A stretch of DNA of 64,000 bases from Bacillota bacterium (lineage in GTDB: Bacteria > Bacillota > Clostridia > Lachnospirales > Lachnospiraceae): contig JAEYFP010000053.1 of assembly GCA_023402845.1 (NCBI GenBank), positions 43,711 to 107,710 of the forward strand, given 5' to 3'. Below, one piece after another: positions 50,075 to 58,555 of this stretch (the stretch's first letter is position 1; each line of letters opens with the position of its first letter). The translations under genes were made by a program, and so were the position numbers. Below the pieces are notes generated by a model. The model had not been told where the DNA came from. It did not search any database and saw only the letters and a program-made list of their open reading frames with translations.

Positions 50075-51370
50075 ATGGAAAAACAAACATTTGTGTTAAA
50101 AGGGAATATCTATTACAGTAAATCCGCAACGGAGCTTGCAGTATTTGAGCAGGCGTATGCCGTATGCTTAAACGGAATTTCGCAAGGTGTTTTCCGGACA
50201 CTTCCCAAGGAGTATGAAGCGCTGCCGCTTATGGATATGGGTGACTCGCTTATCCTTCCGGGACTGACAGATCTGCATCTGCATGCGCCACAGTATACGT
50301 TTCGGGCACTCGGTATGGATTTGGAGCTGTTGAAATGGCTGAATACCAACACCTTTCCGGAGGAGGCCAAATACGCGGAACTCGACTACGCAAGGGAGGC
50401 TTATGCACTGTTTGCAGGGGAGATGAGGCGAGGTGCCACGACACGTGCCTGTGTGTTCGGTACGATCCATACGGAAGCGACGGAGCTTTTAATGGATTTG
50501 CTTGAAGAAACGGGTATTTGCACATGGGTCGGTAAGGTAAATATGGACCGGAATTCACCGGATTATTTATGTGAGAAAAGCGCAGGGCAGTCGGCGGCGG
50601 ATACACGTGACTGGATCGAGCGGACACTTCCTAAGTGCCGTTGTACAAAGCCGATGATCACACCTCGTTTTGTGCCGTCCTGTTCGGATGAGCTGATGAA
50701 AATGCTGGGAGAACTGGCAAGACGTTACAACCTTCCGGTGCAGTCACATTTATCGGAAAATCCGGAGGAGGTCGCCTGGGTGAAGAAGCTTGCTCCTGAG
50801 TCTGCATTTTACGGGGATGCCTATGACCGGTTTGGCCTGTTTGGAAAAGAAGTGCCGACGATTATGGCGCACTGTGTCTATTCAGGGGAAGAGGAAACAC
50901 AAAGAATCTTTGAAAACGGTGTTTTTATTGCTCATTGTCCCCAGTCCAATACAAATATTGCATCCGGTATCGCACCTGTTCGCCGCTACTTGGACAGGGG
51001 AATGCGGATTGGGCTTGGTACGGATGTGGCGGGCGGTTTTTCCGCCTCAATTCTGCGTGCGATGGCAGATAGTATTCAGGTTTCCAAACTTCGCTGGCGG
51101 TTGTCTGATGAAACGTTAAAACCGGTCAGTCTGGAGGAGGCTTTTTATATGGGAACAAAAGGCGGCGGCGCATTTTTCGGAAAAGCGGGAAGCTTTGAGG
51201 AAGGGTATCTGTTCGATGCGGTGGCGCTCGATGACAGTACGCTTAAAACGCCAAGGCCGCTCAGTCTGCGCGACAGGCTGGAGAGGGCGGTCTATATGTC
51301 CGAGGAATGCCGGGTTGTATCAAAGTATGTGGAAGGGCGGCAAATTAGATTGTCTGATATACATTTTTAA
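50075..51370 (+). CDS. guaD: Guanine deaminase
   Basis: This 431-residue zinc amidohydrolase converts guanine to xanthine. The metal-binding motif LTDLHLHAPQ, the later SHLSENPEEV and HCVYSGEEE, and GTDVAGG are in the usual order. ATG at 50075 has GGAGGTG. Adjacent to xpt, it can feed guanine-derived xanthine into salvage or into catabolism by genes such as those at 54916-61364. Confidence 0.93.
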   Translation: MEKQTFVLKGNIYYSKSATELAVFEQAYAVCLNGISQGVFRTLPKEYEALPLMDMGDSLILPGLTDLHLHAPQYTFRALGMDLELLKWLNTNTFPEEAKYAELDYAREAYALFAGEMRRGATTRACVFGTIHTEATELLMDLLEETGICTWVGKVNMDRNSPDYLCEKSAGQSAADTRDWIERTLPKCRCTKPMITPRFVPSCSDELMKMLGELARRYNLPVQSHLSENPEEVAWVKKLAPESAFYGDAYDRFGLFGKEVPTIMAHCVYSGEEETQRIFENGVFIAHCPQSNTNIASGIAPVRRYLDRGMRIGLGTDVAGGFSASILRAMADSIQVSKLRWRLSDETLKPVSLEEAFYMGTKGGGAFFGKAGSFEEGYLFDAVALDDSTLKTPRPLSLRDRLERAVYMSEECRVVSKYVEGRQIRLSDIHF

Positions 51371-51431
51371 CAGAATTGGGGAGCATTTGATCTGGAAGAA
51401 ATTTATCAAGTTGCAGGAAATGAGGAGCAGG

Positions 51432-51881
51432 ATGAAAATAATCATTGACGCGGATGCTTGTCCGGTTATTGGGATCGCAGAAAATACAGCAAAACAATTT
51501 CAAATTCCGCTTTTATTAATTTGTGATACGTGCCACGCACTGAAATCCTCCTATGGCACTGTTCTGATGGTGGACAAGGGTGCTGATTCCGCTGATTTCA
51601 GAATCGTACAGACCGGGAGCAGAGGTGATATTGTGATTACACAGGATTATGGTGTGGCAGCGATGGCACTCGGGAAAGGGATGCGTGCCCTTCATCAGAA
51701 CGGCATGGAGTATACGAATGAAAATATTGACCGGCTGATGTTTGAACGCCATATGGCTAAAAAAGCCAGAAGGAGCATGCATTTTTCCTTAAAGGGTCCG
51801 AAAAAACGGACGAAGGAAGACGATGTGCAGTTTGAGCGTACACTGCGCCGGCTGCTTTCGGAAAGTCATGTGGACCAATAG
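51432..51881 (+). CDS. YaiI/YqxD family protein (UPF0178)
   Basis: This 149-residue protein of the UPF0178 (DUF188) family has a PIN-like nuclease fold. The characteristic start MKIIIDADACPV and the central VDKGADSADFRIV and VITQDYGVAAMAL segments are present; acidic residues in these would bind metal. ATG at 51432 has GAGGAGCAGG and lies 61 bases after the deaminase stop. The biological role of the family is not established. Confidence 0.9.
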   Translation: MKIIIDADACPVIGIAENTAKQFQIPLLLICDTCHALKSSYGTVLMVDKGADSADFRIVQTGSRGDIVITQDYGVAAMALGKGMRALHQNGMEYTNENIDRLMFERHMAKKARRSMHFSLKGPKKRTKEDDVQFERTLRRLLSESHVDQ

Positions 51882-51901
51882 AATCGAAGGAAGAGAAGAA
51901 C

Positions 51902-52474
51902 ATGTCTGAGCAGAAGCTGAAGATTCGAATCGCAGAGGCGGCTGACGCCGCGCAGCTGCTTGCAATTTATGCTCCTTATGTGGAGCACACGGCAATTTCT
52001 TTTGAATATAAAGTGCCGTCTGAAGAAGAATTTCGAAGCAGGATCGAAAAGACTCTGCAGCGCTACCCTTATCTGGTCGGTGAGATGGAAGGGACACTTG
52101 TCGGCTACGCCTATGCGTCGGCATTTAAGGAACGGGAAGCCTATCGCTGGGCGGTGGAAACCTCGATCTATTTAAAAAAGAGCGAGCACGCAAAAGGCTA
52201 TGGCAGACAATTATATGAAGCTTTGGAAGGCTGCTTGAAGCAGCAGAATATACGGAATCTGAATGCCTGTATTGTGTATCCGCATCCCGAAAGCATCGCT
52301 TTTCATGAACGGCTTGGTTATTGGCTTGCCGGACATTTTACAAAGTGCGGCTTTAAATTTGGGAAATGGTATGATATGATTTGGATGGAGAAGCTGCTTG
52401 GAGAACATCAGGATAGTCAGCCGGATTTTATCGCTTTCCCGAATCTGCAGGCGGTTTTACTTTCTGATTTGTAA
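51902..52474 (+). CDS. GNAT acetyltransferase (phosphinothricin acetyltransferase-like)
   Basis: This 190-residue N-acetyltransferase has IRIAEAADAAQLLAIYAPYV and the acetyl-CoA loop region KGYGRQLYEALEGCL, followed by NLNACIVYPHPESIAFHERL. This arrangement matches the PAT group, which acetylates phosphinothricin, methionine sulfone or other amino acids. Start ATG at 51902 follows AGGAAGAGAAG. It is 20 bases after the UPF0178 gene and probably co-transcribed. The substrate is unknown. Confidence 0.88.
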   Translation: MSEQKLKIRIAEAADAAQLLAIYAPYVEHTAISFEYKVPSEEEFRSRIEKTLQRYPYLVGEMEGTLVGYAYASAFKEREAYRWAVETSIYLKKSEHAKGYGRQLYEALEGCLKQQNIRNLNACIVYPHPESIAFHERLGYWLAGHFTKCGFKFGKWYDMIWMEKLLGEHQDSQPDFIAFPNLQAVLLSDL

Positions 52475-52505
52475 AAATTTGATTAAATTTATCCTTCCGC
52501 TTCCT

Positions 52506-52531
52506 TGAAGCATGAGAAAAGGCTTCATTTT
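52506..52531 (+). terminator. Hairpin after the acetyltransferase
   Basis: TGAAGC and GCTTCA pair over a 10-base loop followed by TTTT; a modest intrinsic terminator. Confidence 0.5.
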
Positions 52532-52584
52532 AAACTTCTTTTCTCCGGTGGGATTTCATATAATATCGGGAGGAGATGATGTGT

Positions 52585-53352
52585 ATGAAAAAGAGTATTT
52601 GGGTACTGCTTGCGGCAGTCACAATCGGTATGCTGCTGACCGGCTGCCAGAAGAATAAAAATTATGCCGTATCGGTGGAAATGAAGGAGCATGAGGAGGA
52701 ACGCCGTGATGAAAACGGGCGGCTGATCCTGTCTGTTACCGGGAATTATCCGGTTGTATCCGTAAAGGGTAATGAGGCGGCTCAAACGAAGATCAACGGG
52801 TATATAGACGCTTTGATTGCGGAGGAAGCCAAGCAGGCTGACGCCGATGAGGCTTTGGCAAAGGAAGATCTGGCCTCACGCGATGAAGAAATGCTGGAGT
52901 TTTTTAACGGTTATGGACTGGGAAGTGAATTTACTGCTGCGAGGGCAGACAGTCAGGTCGTCAGCTTCAGACAGGATGTCTATGAGTTTACAGGCGGAGC
53001 ACACCCCAACAGCGGTGCCGTAGGCTACAACTTTTCAACCGAGACGGGCGAACTTCTGACATTGAAGGATGTTGTTTCCGATGAGGCGGCGGCAAGAGCA
53101 TTTATTGAGCAGACGATAGCGGAGCAGCTGAGGGATCCGAAGTATGCCGATATGCTGTTTGAGGATTATGAGAATTATATCGGTGACATACTGTCCGATA
53201 CGACCTGGTACTTTGCCGAGGATGGCTTTCATGTGATCAGCAACGAATATATTCTGGGACCGCACTCTTCCGGAATTATGGATTTTGTCATTCCGTATGA
53301 TTCATTTGAACTGCTGAATGATGAATATTCGCTGCGCACAACACAGAAATAA
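52585..53352 (+). CDS. Lipoprotein with DUF4163/DUF3298 domains (RsiV-like)
   Basis: This 255-residue surface lipoprotein has a signal peptide ending in the lipobox LLTGC. The mature part has the PdaC/RsiV-type layout: a DUF4163-like region (about 35-140) and a DUF3298-like region (about 145-245) with QDVYEFTGGAHPN and FVIPYDSF. In relatives this fold binds carbohydrates or lysozyme or accompanies deacetylases. ATG at 52585 has GGGAGGA. No sigma factor or enzyme is attached here, so a sensing or binding role at the cell surface is inferred. Confidence 0.85.
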   Translation: MKKSIWVLLAAVTIGMLLTGCQKNKNYAVSVEMKEHEEERRDENGRLILSVTGNYPVVSVKGNEAAQTKINGYIDALIAEEAKQADADEALAKEDLASRDEEMLEFFNGYGLGSEFTAARADSQVVSFRQDVYEFTGGAHPNSGAVGYNFSTETGELLTLKDVVSDEAAARAFIEQTIAEQLRDPKYADMLFEDYENYIGDILSDTTWYFAEDGFHVISNEYILGPHSSGIMDFVIPYDSFELLNDEYSLRTTQK

Positions 53353-53427
53353 ATAAGAGCATTCTTATTTATCGGCAATGCCGCAAACAGTACGGCGGGG
53401 CCTATAAAAATTGAGGAGGGAATTGAT

Positions 53428-53991
53428 ATGGTTTCAAGAGAAGAAATTAAAAGTCTGGCAAGAGGACAGATATCTGGAAAGATTGCAATGCTTTTTGTAT
53501 GCTCACTGATTATGATGGCAATTACAGGAGTGAGCAGTCTTATTCCGGTCGCAGGGACACTTGTGCTTGTTCCGCCGCTTCAGCTGGGTATTACTTACAT
53601 CTATCTGGATGTTGCGGCTGGCGGAGAAGTGGATGTCAATCGGCTGTTTGCCGGATTCAAGCGGCTTGGACAGTCCATCTGCCTGTATCTGCTTGTAAAT
53701 ATTTTTATTTTTTTATGGTCGCTGCTCTTTCTGATTCCGGGAATCATTAAGGCACTTTCTTATTCGCAGGCATTTTATATTTTGGCGGAGCATCCTGAAA
53801 TGACGGCAACCGAGGCGCTCAATGAAAGTAAATTGATTATGGAAGGACATAAGTCGGAGCTGTTTGTGCTTTATCTTTCCTTTATCGGCTGGTCACTTCT
53901 TGGTGCGATTACATGCGGAATCGGTTATATCTGGATTATTCCTTATATGCAGGCGACTTTCACTAATTACTATCACAGAATCAAAAGGTAA
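53428..53991 (+). CDS. DUF975 family membrane protein
   Basis: This 187-residue membrane protein of the DUF975 family has about four helices. The start MVSREEIKSLARGQISG and the motifs FLIPGIIKALSYSQAFYIL and NESKLIMEGHKSELF are typical. ATG at 53428 has GAGGAGGG. The family role is not known. Confidence 0.88.
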   Translation: MVSREEIKSLARGQISGKIAMLFVCSLIMMAITGVSSLIPVAGTLVLVPPLQLGITYIYLDVAAGGEVDVNRLFAGFKRLGQSICLYLLVNIFIFLWSLLFLIPGIIKALSYSQAFYILAEHPEMTATEALNESKLIMEGHKSELFVLYLSFIGWSLLGAITCGIGYIWIIPYMQATFTNYYHRIKR

Positions 53992-54035
53992 CGGCAGGTT
54001 ACGCAAAACTACATAGCAGAATTAGGAAGAGTGAA

Positions 54036-54070
54036 GAGACTTCATGCATGAATTTTACGCATGGAGTCTC
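54036..54070 (+). other. Hairpin between the DUF975 and ZIP genes
   Basis: GAGACTTCATGC pairs with GCATGGAGTCTC (54036-54047 with 54059-54070), one wobble. No T-run follows, so termination is doubtful; it could be an operator or RNA structure in the leader of the metal transporter. Confidence 0.5.
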
Positions 54071-54111
54071 AATATTGAGAAACAGATGAAAAACGAAGGG
54101 AGTAAGGATTT

Positions 54112-54894
54112 ATGAACGGTACGGTATTTTTGGGGCTTCTGATCCCTCTTGCGGGTACAGTGCTCGGATCGGCGATGGTATTTTTTCTTAAGAAGGAAAT
54201 GGATGTAAATGTACAGAAGGCATTGCTCGGTTTTGCATCCGGCGTCATGATTGCGGCTTCAGTCTGGTCGTTGATCATGCCATCTATCGATATGGCGGAA
54301 AGCCAGGGGGTGATTGCCTGGGTACCTGCGGCGGTCGGTTTTTTGTTCGGAATCGGATTCCTGTTATTGATCGATAGTTTGACTCCGCATCTGCATTTGT
54401 ACAATGATGAGCCGGAGGGGATTCGTTCAAGCTTAAGTAAAAATACAATGTTGTTCCTTGCGGTGACGATCCATAACATTCCTGAGGGGATGGCGGTTGG
54501 TGTCGTGTTTGCAGGTATGCTTTCCCAGAATACATCAATTACCATGGCGGGGGCATTTGCGCTGTCGATCGGCATCGCAATCCAGAACTTTCCGGAGGGT
54601 GCAATTATTTCAATGCCGCTGAAAAATGCCAGTACCTCTAAGATGAAGGCATTCGGCTATGGTGCCTTATCCGGAGTTGTAGAGCCTGTCGCGGCGATTA
54701 TTACGATTCTGCTGTCGGAAATCATTGTGCCGGTGCTGCCGTATCTGCTGTCCTTTGCTGCCGGAGCGATGATCTACGTCGTCGTGGAGGAGCTGATTCC
54801 GGAAGCTCAGGAGGGAGACCACAGCAATATCGGGACGATTGGTGTGGCAATCGGATTTGTGGTAATGATGATACTGGATGTGGCACTGGGGTAA
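54112..54894 (+). CDS. ZIP family metal transporter
   Basis: This 260-residue membrane importer of the ZIP family, probably for zinc, has eight helices expected, with the metal-site sequences HNIPEGMAV in helix IV, QNFPEGAII in helix V and EELIPEA near helix VI or VII. ATG at 54112 is preceded by AAGGGAG. No Zur or DtxR regulator adjoins it. It converges with arcC. Confidence 0.92.
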   Translation: MNGTVFLGLLIPLAGTVLGSAMVFFLKKEMDVNVQKALLGFASGVMIAASVWSLIMPSIDMAESQGVIAWVPAAVGFLFGIGFLLLIDSLTPHLHLYNDEPEGIRSSLSKNTMLFLAVTIHNIPEGMAVGVVFAGMLSQNTSITMAGAFALSIGIAIQNFPEGAIISMPLKNASTSKMKAFGYGALSGVVEPVAAIITILLSEIIVPVLPYLLSFAAGAMIYVVVEELIPEAQEGDHSNIGTIGVAIGFVVMMILDVALG

Positions 54895-54915
54895 TGTTTT
54901 GTGTTTATGAGTTTT

Positions 54916-55857
54916 TTACTGCGTAATCCGTGTCCCTGTTTTTCCGTTGATTCCATCCTTCGCCTTTTCCAGCAGTGTAATCAACGCGGTGCGTCCCGGC
55001 TGTGATCCGGCAAATTCTACGGCGGCTTCCACCTTCGGAAGCATAGATCCGGGAGCAAATTCGCCGGCGGCAATGTAAGCTTTCGCTTCCGGGACAGTCA
55101 GATGCGAAAGCCATTGTACATCGGGTGTGCCGTAATGAATCGCTACCTTTTCTACGGCGGTAAGGATAATGAGAAAATCCGCATTCAGGTCTTGTGCCAG
55201 CCTGCAGCTTGCAAAATCCTTGTCAATTACGGCGCTCATCCCTTTTAAGTGGTTATTGCGCCGTGAAACGGGAATGCCGCCTCCTCCGCAGGCAATGACG
55301 ACATCTCCGGCATTGACGAGTGAGCGGATTGCATCAATTTCAACGATTTCAGCAGGCCGGGGAGAGGGAACCATTCTGCGGTATCCCCGACCCGCATCTT
55401 CTTTTATCATATGACCGTATTTTTCTGAAGCAAGCTGTGCCTGCTCCTTTGTCATAAAATGTCCGATTGGCTTATTCGGATTTTGAAAGGCAGGATCATG
55501 CTCATCGACGCGCACCTGCGTGATCATTGTCGTTACCGGAATGTGAAGTCCGCGGTTTTGCAGTTCCTCTCGCAGCGCATTCTGCAAATCATAGCCGATA
55601 TAGGCCTGACTCATCGCAACACAAACAGAAAGCGGCGTATTTGGCTGGTTTGCATCCTCACGTGACAGAGCAGCCATAGCGTTGTCGATCATGCCTACCT
55701 GAGGCCCGTTTCCGTGGGAAATAATGACCTCGCTTCCGTCTTCGATTAAATCAACGATAGAGCGGGAGGTGATTTTTACAGCCCTCATTTGTTCGGGAAG
55801 CGTATTGCCAAGTGCGTTTCCGCCCAACGCAATTACAATTCTTTTTTTCTTTTTCAT
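54916..55857 (-). CDS. arcC: Carbamate kinase
   Basis: This 313-residue enzyme makes ATP and carbamate from carbamoyl phosphate and ADP. The sequence starts RIVIALGGNALG and contains HGNGPQVG, ACGGGGIPV and DKDFA motifs of the family. It is the third gene of the minus-strand set ygeY-ygeW-arcC, 39 bases behind ygeW. That order suggests it gains ATP from carbamoyl phosphate released by YgeW from a ureido compound. Start ATG at 55857 with GAGGG. Confidence 0.95.
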   Translation of the reverse strand: MKKKKRIVIALGGNALGNTLPEQMRAVKITSRSIVDLIEDGSEVIISHGNGPQVGMIDNAMAALSREDANQPNTPLSVCVAMSQAYIGYDLQNALREELQNRGLHIPVTTMITQVRVDEHDPAFQNPNKPIGHFMTKEQAQLASEKYGHMIKEDAGRGYRRMVPSPRPAEIVEIDAIRSLVNAGDVVIACGGGGIPVSRRNNHLKGMSAVIDKDFASCRLAQDLNADFLIILTAVEKVAIHYGTPDVQWLSHLTVPEAKAYIAAGEFAPGSMLPKVEAAVEFAGSQPGRTALITLLEKAKDGINGKTGTRITQ

Positions 55858-55896
55858 ACTGGGTCCCTCTTTATCCGGCGAGCCGCCTGCGGCTTT

Positions 55897-57090
55897 CTAT
55901 GCCTTCTTTCTTTTTGTACCCCTGATTTCCAAAGCTCGTAATAACGCGGCTGGATCCTCAAATTTACTTAAAAAAATCATTGCCGCGATAATATACGGTT
56001 TAAAACTTGCCTGTTTGTATAGCGGAACGCGGTAACGATCAAATACGGCCGCATCCACCTCACCCTGCTTGCAGCTTATGTCGGTAATATCGGCAGGCAG
56101 GCAATGCAGATAGAGGGCTTTGCCATTCTTTGTTGTTTTCATCAGTTCTTCGCCGCACGTCCAGTCCATATGAAGTGCATTCTGCGCAAGCAATTCCTTT
56201 TCCAGTTGATTGATTCCGTCAAAATCTCCTTTTCCATATAAATCGGTACGCTGTTCCATAGCCGCAAACGGTGCCCAGCTTTTCGGATAAACGATGTCGG
56301 CATCCTTAAACGCTTCCGTCATGCTGTTTGTCTGAGTAAAGGAGCCGCCTGATTCTGCCGCATTCTTTTTTGCAACCGCAAGTGTTTCCGGCATCACCTC
56401 ATAGCCTTCCGGATGAGCAAGTACAACATCCATTCCAAAACGGCTCATCAGACCGATGACACCCTGCGGAACGGAAAGGGGCTTTCCGTAAGAGGGCGAA
56501 TATGCCCAGGACATTGCTATTTTCTTTCCCTTGAGATTTTCAACTCCGCCAAACTCATGGATGATGTGAAGCATATCCGCCATACACTGTGTCGGATGAT
56601 CGATGTCGCATTGCAGGTTCACAAGCGTCGGAATTTGTTCAAGCACGCCGTCCCGATAACCTTCACGGACGGCTGCTGATACATTGCGCATATAAGTGTT
56701 GCCCTTGCCGATATACATGTCGTCACGGATACCGATGACATCCGCCATAAAAGAAACCATATTGGCGGTTTCGCGAACCGTCTCACCGTGCGCAATCTGG
56801 GATTTGCCCTCATCTAAATCCTGCACCTCAAGGCCCAGCAAGTTGCAGGCAGAAGCAAAGGAAAAACGAGTGCGTGTAGAATTGTCCCGAAACAGTGAAA
56901 CACCCAGCCCACTTTCAAATACCTTGGTGGACATGTTGTTCTGACGCATAAAGCGCAGCGCATCCGCCAAGAGGAAAACGGCGGCAATCTCGTCGTCGGT
57001 CTTTTCCCAAGTAAGGAAAAAGTCATTGTTGTACATGTTCTTGAAATTCAGTTTATTAAGTTCATTAAAATATTCCTTTAAGGTTTCCAT
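55897..57090 (-). CDS. ygeW: Knotted carbamoyltransferase YgeW
   Basis: This 397-residue enzyme of the aspartate/ornithine transcarbamoylase superfamily belongs to the YgeW group. The carbamoyl-phosphate motif is FRDNSTRTRF, then DEGKSQIAHGETV, NLQCDIDHPTQ and LHCLPADI. The natural partner is thought to be a ureido or carbamoyl-amino-acid compound from purine breakdown, run in the phosphorolytic direction. ATG at 57090 has GGAGG; an in-frame TTG six bases upstream lies closer to it. It is flanked by ygeY and arcC, as in other ureide-catabolic clusters. Confidence 0.94.
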   Translation of the reverse strand: METLKEYFNELNKLNFKNMYNNDFFLTWEKTDDEIAAVFLLADALRFMRQNNMSTKVFESGLGVSLFRDNSTRTRFSFASACNLLGLEVQDLDEGKSQIAHGETVRETANMVSFMADVIGIRDDMYIGKGNTYMRNVSAAVREGYRDGVLEQIPTLVNLQCDIDHPTQCMADMLHIIHEFGGVENLKGKKIAMSWAYSPSYGKPLSVPQGVIGLMSRFGMDVVLAHPEGYEVMPETLAVAKKNAAESGGSFTQTNSMTEAFKDADIVYPKSWAPFAAMEQRTDLYGKGDFDGINQLEKELLAQNALHMDWTCGEELMKTTKNGKALYLHCLPADITDISCKQGEVDAAVFDRYRVPLYKQASFKPYIIAAMIFLSKFEDPAALLRALEIRGTKRKKA

Positions 57091-57165
57091 AGGCAATTCC
57101 TCCGCTTTTATGTTGTATAAAATTCATATGATTGATGCAGGTGTAAAAGTATCCTTTGTCTCCTG

Positions 57166-58362
57166 TTATTTCGTATAGAGAGACGGCAGTGCGGCATAGA
57201 CGGCAGCACATTTTACAAGGTCTGCCTTCCATGTGCGCTCATTCGGCGCATGCGCCTGTGCTTCCTTGCCGGGGCCGAAGCCGATGCAGGGAATTCCGTA
57301 ACGTCCCATAATAGAAACTCCGTTTGTGGAGAATGTCCATTTATCTACCTTCGGTTCTCCGTACATCCCCTGATAGGATTCTACCATTGCCTTTGTTGCG
57401 GGATGCTCCTCAGGAATGACCCATGTCGGGAAAAAGCAATCGGTCGGGTAGACAAGATTTGTATAGCTTGGGCGGTCGTACTGATACATTGTGACAGCGG
57501 CGCCGTACTTCTTTACGGAAGAAAGGGCGCTGATTTCGTCAAGTGCGCTCTGATAAGTTTCCCCGTCTGTCAGGCGTCTGTCAATGGAAATCGCACACAT
57601 ATCCGCGACGGCACATCTGGACGGTGATGTAAAGAAAATTTCCGATACGGCAAGCGTTCCTTTGCCAAGAAACTCATTATCTAAAAGCCTGTCATTTAAA
57701 GCACGGACCTCCTGTAAAATATCAGCCATTTTATAAATTGCATTATCACCTCGTTCCGGAGCAGACCCGTGACAGGAGATACCAGGCACTTCCACACGGA
57801 TTTCCATGCGTCCGCGCTGTCCGCGGTAAATATTTCCGTCCGTGGGTTCGGTAATCACGACAAATTCCGGCTTTACCTGATCTTCGTTGATGATGTACTG
57901 CCAGCAGAGGCCGTCACAATCCTCCTCCTGCACCGTACCCGTCACTAGAACCGTATATTTATCGGATAAAAGTCCTAATTCCTTCATGATTTTAGCACCA
58001 TATACGGAGGAAACAAGGCCGCCGAGCTGATCAGAGGTACCGCGTCCCCCGATTTCCTCATCAGTTTCAAAGCCCTCATAGGGGTCAAATTCCCAGTTGG
58101 AACGGTTGCCGATTCCCACGTTGTCGATATGTGCGTCAAATGCAATCAGAGTAGAGCCGCTGCCCATGTAACCGAGTACATTTCCCATCGGATCGATGTC
58201 CACCTTGTCAAAGCCAACTGCTTTCATTTCCTGTGCGATCCTGTCGGCATGCCCTTTCTCCTCACAGCTTTCTCCCGGAATTTTCACAAGCTCCCGAAGA
58301 AATTTTGTCATGTCCTTTTCATAGCTCTGTGCGGCTGACTTGATTTTTTCAAAATCCATCAT
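57166..58362 (-). CDS. ygeY: YgeY family M20 metallo-hydrolase
   Basis: This 398-residue di-zinc peptidase/deacylase of the M20 family belongs to the YgeY group linked to selenium-dependent and purine catabolic loci. Metal-binding motifs include AFDAHIDNVG, GGRGTSDQLGG and the glutamate in QEEDCDG. ATG at 58362 or 58359 is possible; both follow AGGAGG. It is the first gene of the operon and has its own promoter. Its exact substrate here is not known; an N-acyl or N-carbamoyl amino acid is inferred. Confidence 0.93.
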   Translation of the reverse strand: MMDFEKIKSAAQSYEKDMTKFLRELVKIPGESCEEKGHADRIAQEMKAVGFDKVDIDPMGNVLGYMGSGSTLIAFDAHIDNVGIGNRSNWEFDPYEGFETDEEIGGRGTSDQLGGLVSSVYGAKIMKELGLLSDKYTVLVTGTVQEEDCDGLCWQYIINEDQVKPEFVVITEPTDGNIYRGQRGRMEIRVEVPGISCHGSAPERGDNAIYKMADILQEVRALNDRLLDNEFLGKGTLAVSEIFFTSPSRCAVADMCAISIDRRLTDGETYQSALDEISALSSVKKYGAAVTMYQYDRPSYTNLVYPTDCFFPTWVIPEEHPATKAMVESYQGMYGEPKVDKWTFSTNGVSIMGRYGIPCIGFGPGKEAQAHAPNERTWKADLVKCAAVYAALPSLYTK

Positions 58363-58408
58363 AATATCCTCCTTATAGATTTGTATTTCTCAGTTCTTAC
58401 CTTAATTT

Positions 58409-58436
58409 ATCATAGCATACCATCAATAAAATGCAA
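58409..58436 (-). promoter_or_regulatory. Promoter for ygeY-ygeW-arcC
   Basis: On the minus strand TTGCAT (58436-58431) and TATGAT (58414-58409) lie 16 bases apart, about 50 bases ahead of ygeY. Confidence 0.6.
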
Positions 58437-58486
58437 GATAAAATACAAAAATTTTTAGTCTGCAAAAAATATTTTGGTTTTCTCCA

Positions 58487-58515
58487 TTGATTTTTTGATA
58501 GGAGAATGCTACACT
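58487..58515 (+). promoter_or_regulatory. Promoter for the PLP-enzyme operon
   Basis: TTGATT (58487-58492) and TACACT (58510-58515), 17 bases apart, just ahead of the gene at 58556, divergent from the ygeY promoter. Confidence 0.6.
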
Positions 58516-58555
58516 GAACAGGGCATGAATCATGAAAGGACGAGGAGGAACGCAT

